This document shows, piece by piece, positions 46,089-58,600 of a DNA stretch of 64,000 nt. The translations under genes and the position numbers were made by a program. Source of the stretch: Saccharina japonica (lineage: Eukaryota > Sar > Phaeophyceae > Laminariales > Laminariaceae); assembly GCA_008828725.1 (NCBI GenBank), contig MEHQ01001899.1, positions 62,001-126,000 of the forward strand. The letters are read 5' to 3'. How positions within the stretch are numbered: the first letter of the stretch is position 1; each line of letters starts with the position of its first letter. The notes beneath the pieces were generated by a model that was given only the letters and a program-made list of their open reading frames with translations, had not been told where the DNA came from and did no database searches.

Positions 46089-46628
46089 TCAAATGTACCC
46101 GGTGTCAACCTCCGTCGTGTTAGTTGCTGCCACCGTCACCGCTGCCGTCGCCGCTGCTGCCGCTGCCGCTGCCGCTCGAAGGGCCGCCACTTCTTCCTCC
46201 AACTCCTGTATCCGACTAACGAGCTCGGCGTTCTTCGCTGACTCTTGCCCATCCACCACCATGTCCGCCTTGTCAGGTACTGGTAGGCCTGCAAGGCTTT
46301 GGAACGAGGCAGCGTCCTTCAGCACCGGCAACTCTTTCATGCGCTGCGGCTTTGCCTTTGACGTGGCCATGTTCCCGTCGCTAGGCGCACCTTTCCAGCT
46401 GGCCCGTGCGGCGTCCCGGGGGAAATTGGAGGAAGCCGCGCTGGTCCCCCGCGAGCGCGAGGTCCCCGGAGAATGTTGCCCCTGCTGCCCTCCAAAGTCG
46501 GGTTGGCTGTAGTAGGTAGGGCTGCCCGAGTCGCTGTCGTTGTCGCTGTCGCTGTCGCTTGAGCTGACGCAGACGTAAGACGTCGGGGATGGGGCGTGCG
46601 GGATATCGCTGCGCTCGTGTGCAGGAAT
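46089..46628 (-). CDS. Large minus-strand gene, last exon (acidic, Ala-rich coiled-coil tail)
   Basis: The acceptor is GCCAACAG at 46629 and the stop TGA is at 46089-46091; 179 residues. It opens with a polar stretch and an acidic Ser-Asp run (SSSDSDSDNDSDSGS, a likely CK2-type acidic tract), passes through disordered Gly/Ser/Arg sequence, and ends in a helical segment (LVSRIQELEEEVAALRAAAA) predicted by its heptads to be a coiled coil. The poly-Ala part is encoded by a GCNGCN repeat and could vary in length. Phase 0 start matches exon 47406-47245. Confidence 0.72.
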   Translation of the reverse strand: MPAHERSDIPHAPSPTSYVCVSSSDSDSDNDSDSGSPTYYSQPDFGGQQGQHSPGTSRSRGTSAASSNFPRDAARASWKGAPSDGNMATSKAKPQRMKELPVLKDAASFQSLAGLPVPDKADMVVDGQESAKNAELVSRIQELEEEVAALRAAAAAAAAATAAVTVAATNTTEVDTGYI

Positions 46629-49600
46629 CTGTTGGCACGGCGAGAAAAAGGTGCGACGATAAAAATAAAAAAAAATAAAAAAAATGACAAGGGTGGGGGT
46701 GGGGGTGGGGGTTGAGAAACGGCAAGGGTTGGATAAAACGGGAAACTGGCGGAAGCGCATGAAGTTAATTACCAGTGTATAATTATCAGGTATACAGGAT
46801 TTTGTGCCCGTCAGCGTTGCCCGTTAATATTTTAGGGATTTGATTGTCTTCATTTTACTATGGTATGGACGGAAAAATTGACGACTGGAAAACGATTATT
46901 GATGCATGCTACGGTTGGAAAGACCACACTTATCAGATGGTTGGCAAAACCAAACTTAGCAGACGGTTGCTAAGGGGCGTTTTTAACGACGCAAGAGTAA
47001 AACTTGCCAAAACTATGAAATTTCGCAATTTTACTTGCCAAATATGCGTTGTTAAAAACGAGCCTAAGAACAAACTTAACAGACGGTTGCTAAGGATATA
47101 ATAACTAAAACAACCTACGATCACCGCTCACTATATCAGTAGTACTATTCGTACACTATTGTTTTACCCGAGCACCTACCATAGGTATCAGGTATCAACA
47201 TATTAAAACGGTAAAAAGTGCAAAGGAGGTTCAGACTGCCTGACCTGCACGCCCAGTGCGAGAGCCGTTTGGCCAGCCCTCAGCAGCCAGGTTGAGCTCT
47301 CGGCAGCCCCGTGTTTGTCTGCGGTGCCTCTGCACAAGACTTGTGTGTCTCCAATCGCCGTCTTGAAAGCGTCGTCGCGCGTGGCAAAGCGGAAATGGCT
47401 CCACACCTGCAAGAGCATCGTTAGATCGGTTACGATATCGTTAGATGATTGTCAAACAGGTCGTGTTATCCGAACCGAGACCCCTAACGTGTAATATATT
47501 GAGCGTATTATCAAACTCCAGCCCTCCGTGTGGTCGTGTGGTCATTGTTGTTTTATCGTGTGGTTATACGCGTCGATAGACCGCTTTCCGGAACTAAATA
47601 AATAGAACGTATTTACAGTTCATACATGGCATTTCGTAGATAGCCTTTCATGAATGATGTTTCATACAGCAGATACAAATGAGGCCAAGGAGGCGCGCTT
47701 TGACCCCACCCACGCTTGAAAAACAGCACCTACTGTAACCGCTCTTGTCCTACAAGCCAATCCCTCTACAAACAAGCCAATCCCTCTACGCTATATATGT
47801 GCCATGGATTCGGGTGCACACACACCTGTCTTGCGACAATGCTTCACGCATCGGACAGTTAAAAATCCCATATGATGATCTAGATGATATAGATCATCAT
47901 ATAGATATTTCCGGCCAGACAGATCCTTGATCTGCTATCATACAGTATGACATCTGCTATCATAGAGTATCTCCTAGAGTATGACCTGCAGCATCTACTG
48001 CAGATCCTGTTCGGCAGGTCGGTCTGTACGACGTGGCTCCAGAGCACATAGCTCCTGATCTGTACAACACAGTCCATGCACAGCATATATATATCATCAC
48101 AGCAAATACAGAATATAGATGATCTAGACGATCTAGATGATAAAGATCGTTGTCAGTGCACGCGTCACGCACCTCCTCCGCTGCAGGCAAATTGCGCCAC
48201 GTGCCGAGCTCAGCCGTGAACGCCCCGACCTTGACTCGTCCTCCCCAGTCCCACATGGGCGATGAGCTCAACACGCCGCGGACCCAGCCTCTCTGGTCAC
48301 CGTACGTGGTGTGCGTGTACCTGCTGCTGCCGCCCTGGCGAGTCGATTCCTATGATAGTGAAACATCCAGAGAAGACGAGATGAACGACAGTGCAGGCAG
48401 AGTGTTACCCTTGGCAAGGATAATCTTGGAGACGCTGTAAGAACGCATGCTACGGTAGCCTGCATGCAGGTGCAACACCGTATTGATTATGAGGGCGGCC
48501 ACTTGAGGCGCGCTATACCTTAACAGAAATCTGTTTTTGAAGGGGGGGAAAAAAGTACTATTGCTATGTGTACTATATATACTATATATACTACGTATAT
48601 AGTATATATTATATATACCCGATGAACAATTAAGTATCAAACGAAAAACGGCGCATCACAAGAATGACAGAAATACACACGGTTTTGGGTTAAGGAGGCT
48701 TTAATATTAATTATTAATAGATCATTCCGAAAATATTTCAGCCAAAATAAGGTATACCTTATACCGTATACCGTATACCTCTATCGTAGCACGCGTGTAG
48801 GCGGGATATAGAGCGGTAGGCGGTATATAGACGGGCACAGCAGTGGCGGACCGGCACCTGAACACATCGTAATTGCTGTGAATGATGAGTATTATGCAGG
48901 GTTTCGAAGGGAATCGTCATGTCCCACTTACTGGAGTACTATAAACTACTTCGTATTAACATGAACTACAGTATTCGTATAAAGTATGAACATGAACTAT
49001 TTGTATGAACAGTACCTGGCAAGGAAGGCAGGTAGGCCACTATGGAAAGCGTTCATTCAGCAGGTGCTACCTTCGGAACATTTGGTACCGTCGTAAACTA
49101 CACTATCTCGACGATACAAATATATCACTACAGCTGCAGCTCTAAGCTTCTACGTACGTGAACAGCACACGAAAGGCGTGCTTCGAGCTGAGCTACAGCT
49201 GAGAAGCACACACTAAACTGGTACCGAAAAATGCTACTGTCGTATGCGTAGCGTGTTCCGTGGCATATGCCTGGCGTACTGCAGAATGGTTGATGCCAAC
49301 GTTGTCTCACAACACTGACGTCCAGCATCTCAACTTTTTGCCTCGCCTCGACTCGACTCCTTCGTATCTTCTGTGGTGAGCAGTACTCGTAGTACTGGAA
49401 TGAAAGGACCGCTAGGTTTGATATACTGATATTTATGAACCAACGTTCCCTACATCACCGACCAGAGTGGTACCTGAAATGCAGTACTGTTTTATTAAAT
49501 AAAAATATATACGCGTATAATATAATAGCATGTTCTATACGTGGTAGGGAAGCTGTCGTGACGACAGAAACATCTTGTAAAACTTGAAAACATGTTCTAT

Positions 49601-52600
49601 ACTTGGCAGCAAAGCGCCACCCCTCCGGCCTGCAGCAGCATAAGCCCATGCCGCGACCCGAACACGGCAAGCAAAACACTCTCGACTTTCATCTTTGATA
49701 CTCTCGGTGCTACTGTAACTCGAACCTGAATGCCCAGCCTTGGACATGCCGGAGCCTCGAGCGGTCCTTCCCCGCTCCCTTCTCTCCCCGACGAGGTACC
49801 AGACCCGGAGCCCGACAAGGAACCATCGTTGCTCCCTTCACTTGACGGGCCCTGGCCATGCCCTACATGCCCTACGGTGAGATACGTGGCGCCTGCCTCC
49901 ACGCGCACGGGTCCGACGGTCAACAGCTGGGGGCGGCGGGTTTGCTTTTCATTCCCCCTTCCTGAAGCTGAGGAGACCCCCTTGGTGCCGTTGAACACGC
50001 CGTTGTCTAGGAACTCCGCGGTGGCCGCTTCGACAATGGAGCCGATCTGTTCATGTGGAAACGATACGGAGTATCAGGGGGAGCGAATCACGACGGATGA
50101 CAGAATAGGCGAAATGGCAGCACTGCAAACGCTCGAGTTGGATAGAAAATGCCGTGTGGACCATCCCCTATAATATATATGTCTCTGGAGCTTTTAAGCA
50201 GTGCTACTCGCAAATGTATCCAGTTATAAAGCCAACCAGTTTGGCAAAAAAACGTGTTTCGGTCTGTAGTCGTTCTGCGCCCGAAACCAAACAGTGACAC
50301 ACCTCTAGTACTACCCTTTCAGCGGGACGATTCGAAGGTAATTTTAATCATAGTCTTAACTTCCCCCCCCTCCCTCCCTGCCTCCCTCCCTCCCTCCCTC
50401 CCTCCTTCCCTCCCTCTCGCCCCACCTTCCATTGGGCGAAATCAATCTCCAAACAGCTCTCGATTTCCTTGACACAAGTCTCGAACAGGATCACCAGCTC
50501 GCCGGGCTCTGAAAACCCGCCCTGGCCAACTCCTGCTCGAGCCAACGCCGCGGCTGAGTTGAGATAGACCACCACCTTAACCCCCGCGACACGAGCGCTC
50601 AGCGCCATTTTCCCGGGCACTGTTATGTTCACTACAGGAATCTCCTGGGGGCTGCGGGGGGGCTTGGCTTGCGGGTTGGGGCTGAGTTGATCTCCGGCTT
50701 GTTCGGCTTGATCGGAGCTCTTGCCTTCAGCAGCGGCCGCAGAGCTGTCCCAGGCGGCGAGGGATAGGACCTGCTCGGCCAAATAATACATCGACGGAAA
50801 ACGAAGTCATTACTGACGGGCACAAAACTGTTTCGTAGAGCAGGAGGAAGGCCTTTTAGACTATATTGGGGCTACCGTGTCTCTTTTGGTGGCATGCTTG
50901 GGATGGAAGCGCCACCGGCCAAGGTTTTTGTGTCACCTCAGTACCAAAACGGCTACTTACTCTACTATGTAGTGCTGGGGGTAGTTCTCGGACATTTATA
51001 TTATACGAGGTCACAGATCGTTTTGTTTGTGGTGGCCAACGGAACGGAATTCGTATCTTCGTCTACAGGCAGAAAGAAAAAAAAACTACAGTACTATAAT
51101 ATCTGCTACAAACCCTGGGTGTGCTTGCTGTACGTAGCTGGATGTTGCTGGATGTTGTTAGATGTTGCTATATTGTAAAGGGTTGATCAATGTCTTTCAT
51201 GAGTAACAAATATGTTTTCATGCCAAAGACAACAACATACACAACACCCAAATCCCTCGTACATCCGTTCCTTCGCCGGACGGTCACAAGGTTAACGTTC
51301 ATCACACCGCCTTTCTATCTCGGGCTTCCCGCTTACGTTACCACAACGTTTCTCCCAGCTCCTACGAATCCAACCCTTTTTCGGCCTGCAACCAACTTTT
51401 GTGGGGTAAAATCACTTGGAATTAGTGTGGGACAATGTTTAGTCACTTATGACTAAAAGGGGTCAAGCGGTACCCTGGTAAGGCTCAGTGTACCCTCATT
51501 TCGTGTACCTTCAGTTCGCTTAGTGTGTGTACCTTTACTTGGCTTAGTGCATGTATCTTCACTTCGTGTACCTTCGCTTCGCTTGATGTATGTATCTTCG
51601 TTTCGCTCAGTGTATTACCTGTACCTTCACTACGCTTAGTGCATCAAAGGTACCTTCACTTCGCTTAGTGTACTATATGTATGATACGACGTACCTTCGT
51701 TTCGCTTAGTGTATTATATGTACGTTTACTTCGCTTAGTGTATTACATGTATGATACGACGTACTTTCGTTTCGCTTAGTGTATTATATGTACCTCCACT
51801 TCACTTAGTGTATCACATAATATGTACCTTCACTTCGCTCAGTGTAGGTTTCCTGCACTTCGTGTACCTCCATTTTGCGTAGTGCAAGTACCTTGGGTTA
51901 GTGCATGTACCTTCGGTTTTTGCGTGTACCTTCACTTCGCTTAGTGTGTCACATAATATGTACCTTCACTTCGTGTACCTCCATTTCGGTTAGTGCGTGT
52001 ACCTTCGGTCAGTACGTTTACCTTCGGTTAGTGCGTGTACCTTCACTTCGTGGTCCCCCACGTTATCGAGGGAATGACGCTGAGGCTTCGTAGGCTTGCC
52101 AGACGCTGAAGATCCAGCCTTCTTCTTGTCCCTACCCCCGAACGACATTCTCGTCCGTACGGGCTTGGACCGACGCTGGGGCTTTGACTCATTCACCGCT
52201 TCGAGCTTTTCCTGGTGCTGTCTCCGTTTCCCCATGGCGCACAGCTCCTGCTCGGCAAGGGCCACTTGAGTGCGAAGAGAGCAACAGCAGGGCAACAGAT
52301 GTGCAACAGGCTCTGGTAAAAACAAAGTGCACAGCCCTGCTCGTGAAAAGAAAGGGCAAAGCCACCCAACCCTAGCCCTCATGGAAACCTCACTAAATAG
52401 GTTTTCACTATTGGTAGCATGTCATATCAAAGCATATCATCACATATCATATCGTATCGTATCGTATCGTATCGTATCTATCGTATAGTATAGTATAGTA
52501 TAGTATCGTATCATATCATATCATATCATCATATCATACCATCATATAATATCATCATATCATACCATACCATACCATACCATATCATATCATATCATAT

Positions 52601-55600
52601 CATCATATCATACCACATCATATCATATCATATCATATCATGCCATACCATACCATACCATACCATACCATACCATACCATATCATATCATCATATCATC
52701 ATATCATACCATACCATACCATACCATACCATATCATATCATATCATATCATATCATATCATATCATATCATATCATATCATATCATATCATATCATATC
52801 ATACCATATCATATCATAGCATATCATAAAATATCACCTCATAGCAGATACACCACCCTGCCACGAATCCAAGGGCCACTCGGAATACATAAACGTGCAT
52901 ATGCGTGCACATAAGTGCATATACCGAAACAAAGGTTCCTTGCCTTTAGGGGCAGAGAGAGTGGTGTTGATACCACTAATACCACTATTAATAATAACAC
53001 TATTAGCACTATTAGCACTATTAGCACTAACAGACCTAACAACGCTAACAGCACTAACAGCGCTAACAGTTTTAACAGTACTACACTAAGAGTGCAAAAA
53101 ATAGCAGAAGAGACACGAACAGATACATGAAAGGTCCTCTTGCGTGAATGTGCAAAGCCGTCCAAATGTCGCACCAAAAAACCACCAAGACTTCAAACTA
53201 CAGCATCTATAAAAGTATAATCCGGAAAGGCAGCGGCCAGCGAGTGCATCGTTTGTCTTCACATATGACACGCGTTGGCTATGCGTTTGACTTCGCTGGC
53301 CAAGGCAACTCCGAGTTTACAAAGCAAAACGGGAAGCCAACCACCTCCATACCCCTTCGCACGACGTTTATTTCGACATAACTGCTGAAATGTGCTTGAC
53401 TTTAAAATCTACCTCTAAGTCTAACCCAAAATAACCCTTAACCCCAACCATGGCCGGCTTAGAAAATTCTCGGAATGTTTTAAGATGGTTGATTCAATGA
53501 GGAGTTTGGGCGGGCTGTCAACCATTTTGTCCAAGCTAGGCCAAGTCAACACCACGGGGGAAAGAGGCCCCAAAAACACACTCCACTCCGTAACACGATG
53601 CGGCAATGAACAAAGCACACTCCAAAACACATTCAGCTTCCACGGCGAACGTGACGGACGACCTGCGACGACAAAACACACATCACAAAAAAAACACGCT
53701 TGACTCACGCCCAGCACCATTTTAACAAAACAAACAAAACAAAGTGGGCACTACCTATGGAAAAACGGGTTGGGCGTGTGCAAAGTGCAGGCAGCGAGAC
53801 TTGACAAAATAGCAGAGCAAAGAGTCAAGACTAAGCTCACCGGGATGGGATGGGATCTCCGGGAAGGGGGGGGGGGGGGTACTTCATTTTCATGCATGGC
53901 CGTAGGCGTATGACCATAGACCCTCGCATCCAACAATCTCGGAGGCGTTTCCCCAACGCGGATGATTTTCCGTGTCCCTATTTTATGCTACACGCTACCA
54001 CGCGTTTGATGTTCCAATCTCTTTTAGGGGCGGGGGCAGCGTCTCCTCTCACCGTCCTCGCCGGGCGGTACGAAGATGGTCTCGAGGGTCAGCTCGCGTG
54101 GGCGGCGCCCTGAAGCCCGAGGCGAAAACAATGCACACCTGTGCTCCAGGACCTTGGGCGAAAGCCAACACGAAAGAATGGGATGAACTGTAGGAGTAGT
54201 GTGAACAGTAGGAGTAGCATGGCAACACAATTAGCTGCGGAAGCAAGGGGAGTCTGCCGCTACCGGAACGCCTATTGATAGCTCTATCAATAGGAATAAT
54301 GGACGTGGCACAAGCGCGCGCGCTGGATCAAGCAAGCGCCGACGGAGCGGAGCTTTTGCCGACAAGTTCTTGATAGAGACGGAGCTTGAGCGCAAAGACA
54401 GTGTCCGCACAACGGGAGATGCGACATGGTACACCCTCGCGTCGCTGCATGCGAGGCAATTTTCATGTCTTCCCGGCTGAGCACGGTCTGCCTGAGAGCT
54501 CGCGACTCGCCGCGCAACGCCCGCCTATCCCGCCCACAGTTCATGCCCTTTTCTACTCAGTGCATGCTATAAATACTACACGTGAGCGTAAGCAAGTATA
54601 TCGCGTATCGCGAAATTTTCGTATTTCGTTTTATTAGAACCAATTTCAGCGCGCATGAGCGAGATACAGCTGCGCAAGGAGGAAGCACCGAGAGGTAGTT
54701 TACCAGAGCCATGACTGCATCAGTATTGAAGCCTTTCTTGTGGCCAGGGACCGCATTATCAACAACAACAACAACAACAACAACGACAACGACATGTGTG
54801 CATCCGCAGCACTGCTGTACAACGCGTACCCAAAGACACGCACCTTAAGCGGGACCGCGGTGAGAGATTTTCCCGGTAGGGTCGTGGCGCCCAAAGTAGT
54901 CTCCCCGAAGGCACGCTTGTCCACGCACGACACTGCTAGCAGGAAACTACTGCTCGGTACAGCCTCAGACGCCTGAAAGCAACACGAAAGCAACACGAAA
55001 GCAACACGAAAGCAAAACGACAGAGCAGACGTACCAAACGGTGGGGAAGGTGCACGGGGGAAGTCGGTAATCGGGGGGGGGGGGTAAGACAAGCCCGTCA
55101 TCAGAGTGTTACAACCATCGCGCGACCGTCAGGTGGCGATTACAACAGCACAAAAGCACCGCATTTCGGTTGAACAAATAGACCGGCCATTGCTCGCCCC
55201 TCGATAGCCTTGTCCAGCTGAACATTGACGCGTTTGACCTGAGCATTTCGGACTTGGAGAGGGGAATCGGACACCCCATCGAGCGTACGGCGTCGTCGTG
55301 CCACCGCAAAAGCTACCCTACTGTTTTGCTTCTGCAAACGGGTACCAAGGCATCTTATGCAATGGGGCAGGATTAAGCATATGCTAGATCGTCCGGGCTA
55401 AAAGTCACCTGGGACCACGTGCTGTCGAGGCTGTCGGTGCGGCGGTGGTTCATGGTGTTGATGACAGCAGCGGCAGTGCTCTTCTCGCCCTTCGCATCGA
55501 AGGAGGATCCGCTCCTTGACAAGCGGTGCTGTTTGCGCACCTTCTCGCTGCGGTGGTCCTGCACGTATCTCTCATCCAGCTCCACCTACAGCACCCACAG

Positions 55601-58600
55601 CATCGGCGTTTTGACATACGGATTATTTCGATGGGTATGCTAAGTACTCCAGGCAGGAGTATTCTACATCGGCACAGGCACAGGCACAGGCGTAGCATAA
55701 CGACATGCTAGCTGGACATGTAGAGTCAAATTAGAAGTACTGTATCCCCGAAACGGGAGTGATACCCTACTATTCAATACAGAAGTATAGTATCATAAAG
55801 GTACAGCTGTGAGTCGGCCCGACTTCAGTCACCAAGTACTTATTAGTCGGACTAATAGTTATTAATAGTCGTTTCGCGGAGGTGCCGAGCATCCGACTTA
55901 TTCTATTTCCATACTTGAAGGAAGGATTGTCGCATGCGGGATACAATTACGTATACTTTTTGGGATGGGGCCCCCTGGGCTGATTTGACACGCTCCGCTC
56001 GTCTGACTCAAGTCGACAAGTCGGCTGGCCATGACCTTGCCTCGCCAGCCGACTTACCCACTAATCTCGGTTAGTCGGATAACGCCACCTGCCGCTTTAG
56101 TTATTTTACGTGAAATACTGCCGATTCACAGCATTGTCTATATTTAACCGTTTTGAAACTTGAGATGGGAAAATGGCAGAAACGTGGAATATTACTATTA
56201 CTAGAGGTGTGAGTGGGCACGGCTTAAGTTATGGACTAGACATTAGTCGAAATTATATGTATGAATAGTCGTTTCCCGGGGGTGCCGACTATCCGACGTA
56301 TTGGGTTTCCATGTGTGTAGGAAGGATCGTCGAATGCGGGATACATTTTATAAAAAAAAATAGGCGAGGCCCCCTTGGCCGGGGGGGGGGGCTGATTTGG
56401 CTCGCTCTAAGTCGGCAAGCGTGCTGGTCATCAGCTGGCGTCGTCAGCCGACCTGCCGATAAAAGCCAATTAGTTGGCTAGCGGGGCCTACCGACTAGCT
56501 GTTAGTCGTGAAATCCTGCTGACTCGCAACTACAACGGTTACAGAATCGGTCGCACTATTTATGCAGCCAGTGACGCTGGTGCAGGGAACGGTATCGGTA
56601 GAACTCTAAGTAGAACGCTACCAGTTGTGCGACACGCGCGCAGCATGTTACCAATCGTACTACTGTACTTTACTACTGTACAAGTACTAGTAAGAGTGAA
56701 CTGCGGCGCATTCATCGCAACCGGTCGATATTACAGCGCTTGTTTCTTTTGTCGTAATCGAACGCATACAAACACGCTCAACCCTTACATACACAAGTGC
56801 ATAATTAAAATTATGTGACTACTCTAGTTTCCTTATGCTATTAATACTACACATTGTCGGATAGCACTATCATTGTGGCACTAGAATATTTACAAAGGGA
56901 TAATATTCCCAGCCAACATGCACTGTAGTTCCAAGCAGTTGAGCATCAACACGTACAAGACGTGCAGGCAGCTAAGGCAACTGTGAACGATAAAAACGAA
57001 TCCTGGTTGCACCTTACCATGGTCCTGCTGAGCAAGATGTTCCCTTTGTCGCCTTACCGCGCCGTTTTACCGCCAACCCTACTCAACCACAACACCGAGG
57101 CTGCTTTACTGTACCTCGCTACGATGGGACTATGGCAATATCATGCATGGCCCACCTGCAGTCTGAAGGTCTCGTCCCAGCAGCAGCGGTCATTGCTGCA
57201 GTCGTACGTTGCCACCTGTACACGACACGTCAACATATCAATACAGGCGATATAGACAATACAATAGCTCTCAGCAATCGATACAATACGAGTATCACAG
57301 TGGTCAAATACAATAGTAGCCAATATAAATACCAGTCAATACAATAGTCAATACGTTGGTAGTCAATCGCGTCAATAGAGGGGTATCATAACGTCGTGAG
57401 CAAATCATGTCCTAGCCGTCATGTGCCACCACTGCTGTGTGCATCATGTAGAACCAGAGCGTCAATCTGCGCAACAATGGCCCCAACACGCCTGCTAAAA
57501 GCTAAGCGTCTTTGGAGCCATCTCTTACACGCAATTTTCAATAGCCTCGAGAACAAAAAAAAAGGAAATTGACCGGAGACTCTCATTTCGACGTTGTATT
57601 TATGTATTATAGACACCAAGAACGACCGCACTGGACCCTAGATCGCATTTCAGGTCGGAACATCCACACCTCCCTCCCCCTGATCCCACCCGGACCTGAT
57701 CCCATTAGGAACCCTGCTTCAACTTAGTACCGCAGAAATAGAATCAGTCCTCCACAGGAGCCGCCGGAGGCCGAGAGCGACAAGCGCGAACGGTAATGGT
57801 GCAGTTCTAGGCTTGCAAATAAGGGCTGCAGTTCTAGGGTTTTGCAATTAGCGCTGTCCCCGCCCCTCAGCCAAAGCGGAAGCCAACAGCGGAAGCGGAA
57901 GCGTTTTATAGGTTCACCTTGGTAGAGTTGGTCTCCATCTTCATCTCCTCGATGGAGGCACTGCTCTCCTCCAGCATCAGCGTCGCGACAGCCTTCGGCG
58001 CCAGCGACAACACTCCCACCACGCCCACCCCATGCAACTGCCCCAGCCGGACCAACAACGTGCCCACACGATCCGCTCCGTCCCCACCCCCCAGCCCCCC
58101 TTCCGCCTCCGCATCGAAAAGTCCAGCAGAAGAAGAGACTCGCGATTCGCTGCTGGAGACGGGAGTTGAGATGCTCCGGGCGAGGCCATGGTGCGACGGT
58201 GCGGAGAGCGAGAGCAGGTCTCCATTACCGAGGCCCAGCCGGCGCTGCTTCTCCGCTCTTGCGTGCCAAAGTTTGTCCGACGTCCTACGCCGCGCGACTT
58301 TGCGTGCCGCCATTTGTCGAGCAATCGCGCAGATCCTGTGGGGGAGCTCGGCCTCCAACTGCAGCTCGATGGACCACAGGGCCTGTCCATCACCGCCGAT
58401 GGGATTAAAAGAGCGGGGCGGGGTAAACACGCCTTCCAGGTATGAGGAATCAGGGTGTCACGTTGTCAGATATACATATATACCAATACTTGGATTTCGA
58501 TATTAACGGCTTTCACCGTTTTTTTTTTTTTTTTTTTATGACCCTGGGTACCCGAGGTAAGAGCACGCCGTGCCAATCTTAAGCGGGAAAACACGCTCTT

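Noticed and set aside
46000-46512. 170-residue plus-strand frame
   Set aside because: Antisense of the last exon of the large minus-strand gene, whose acidic tract and heptad coiled coil are far more protein-like.
57919-58506. 195-residue plus-strand open frame
   Set aside because: It is antisense to exon 58382-57918. Its Ser/Pro bias and lack of splice signals fit a shadow frame.
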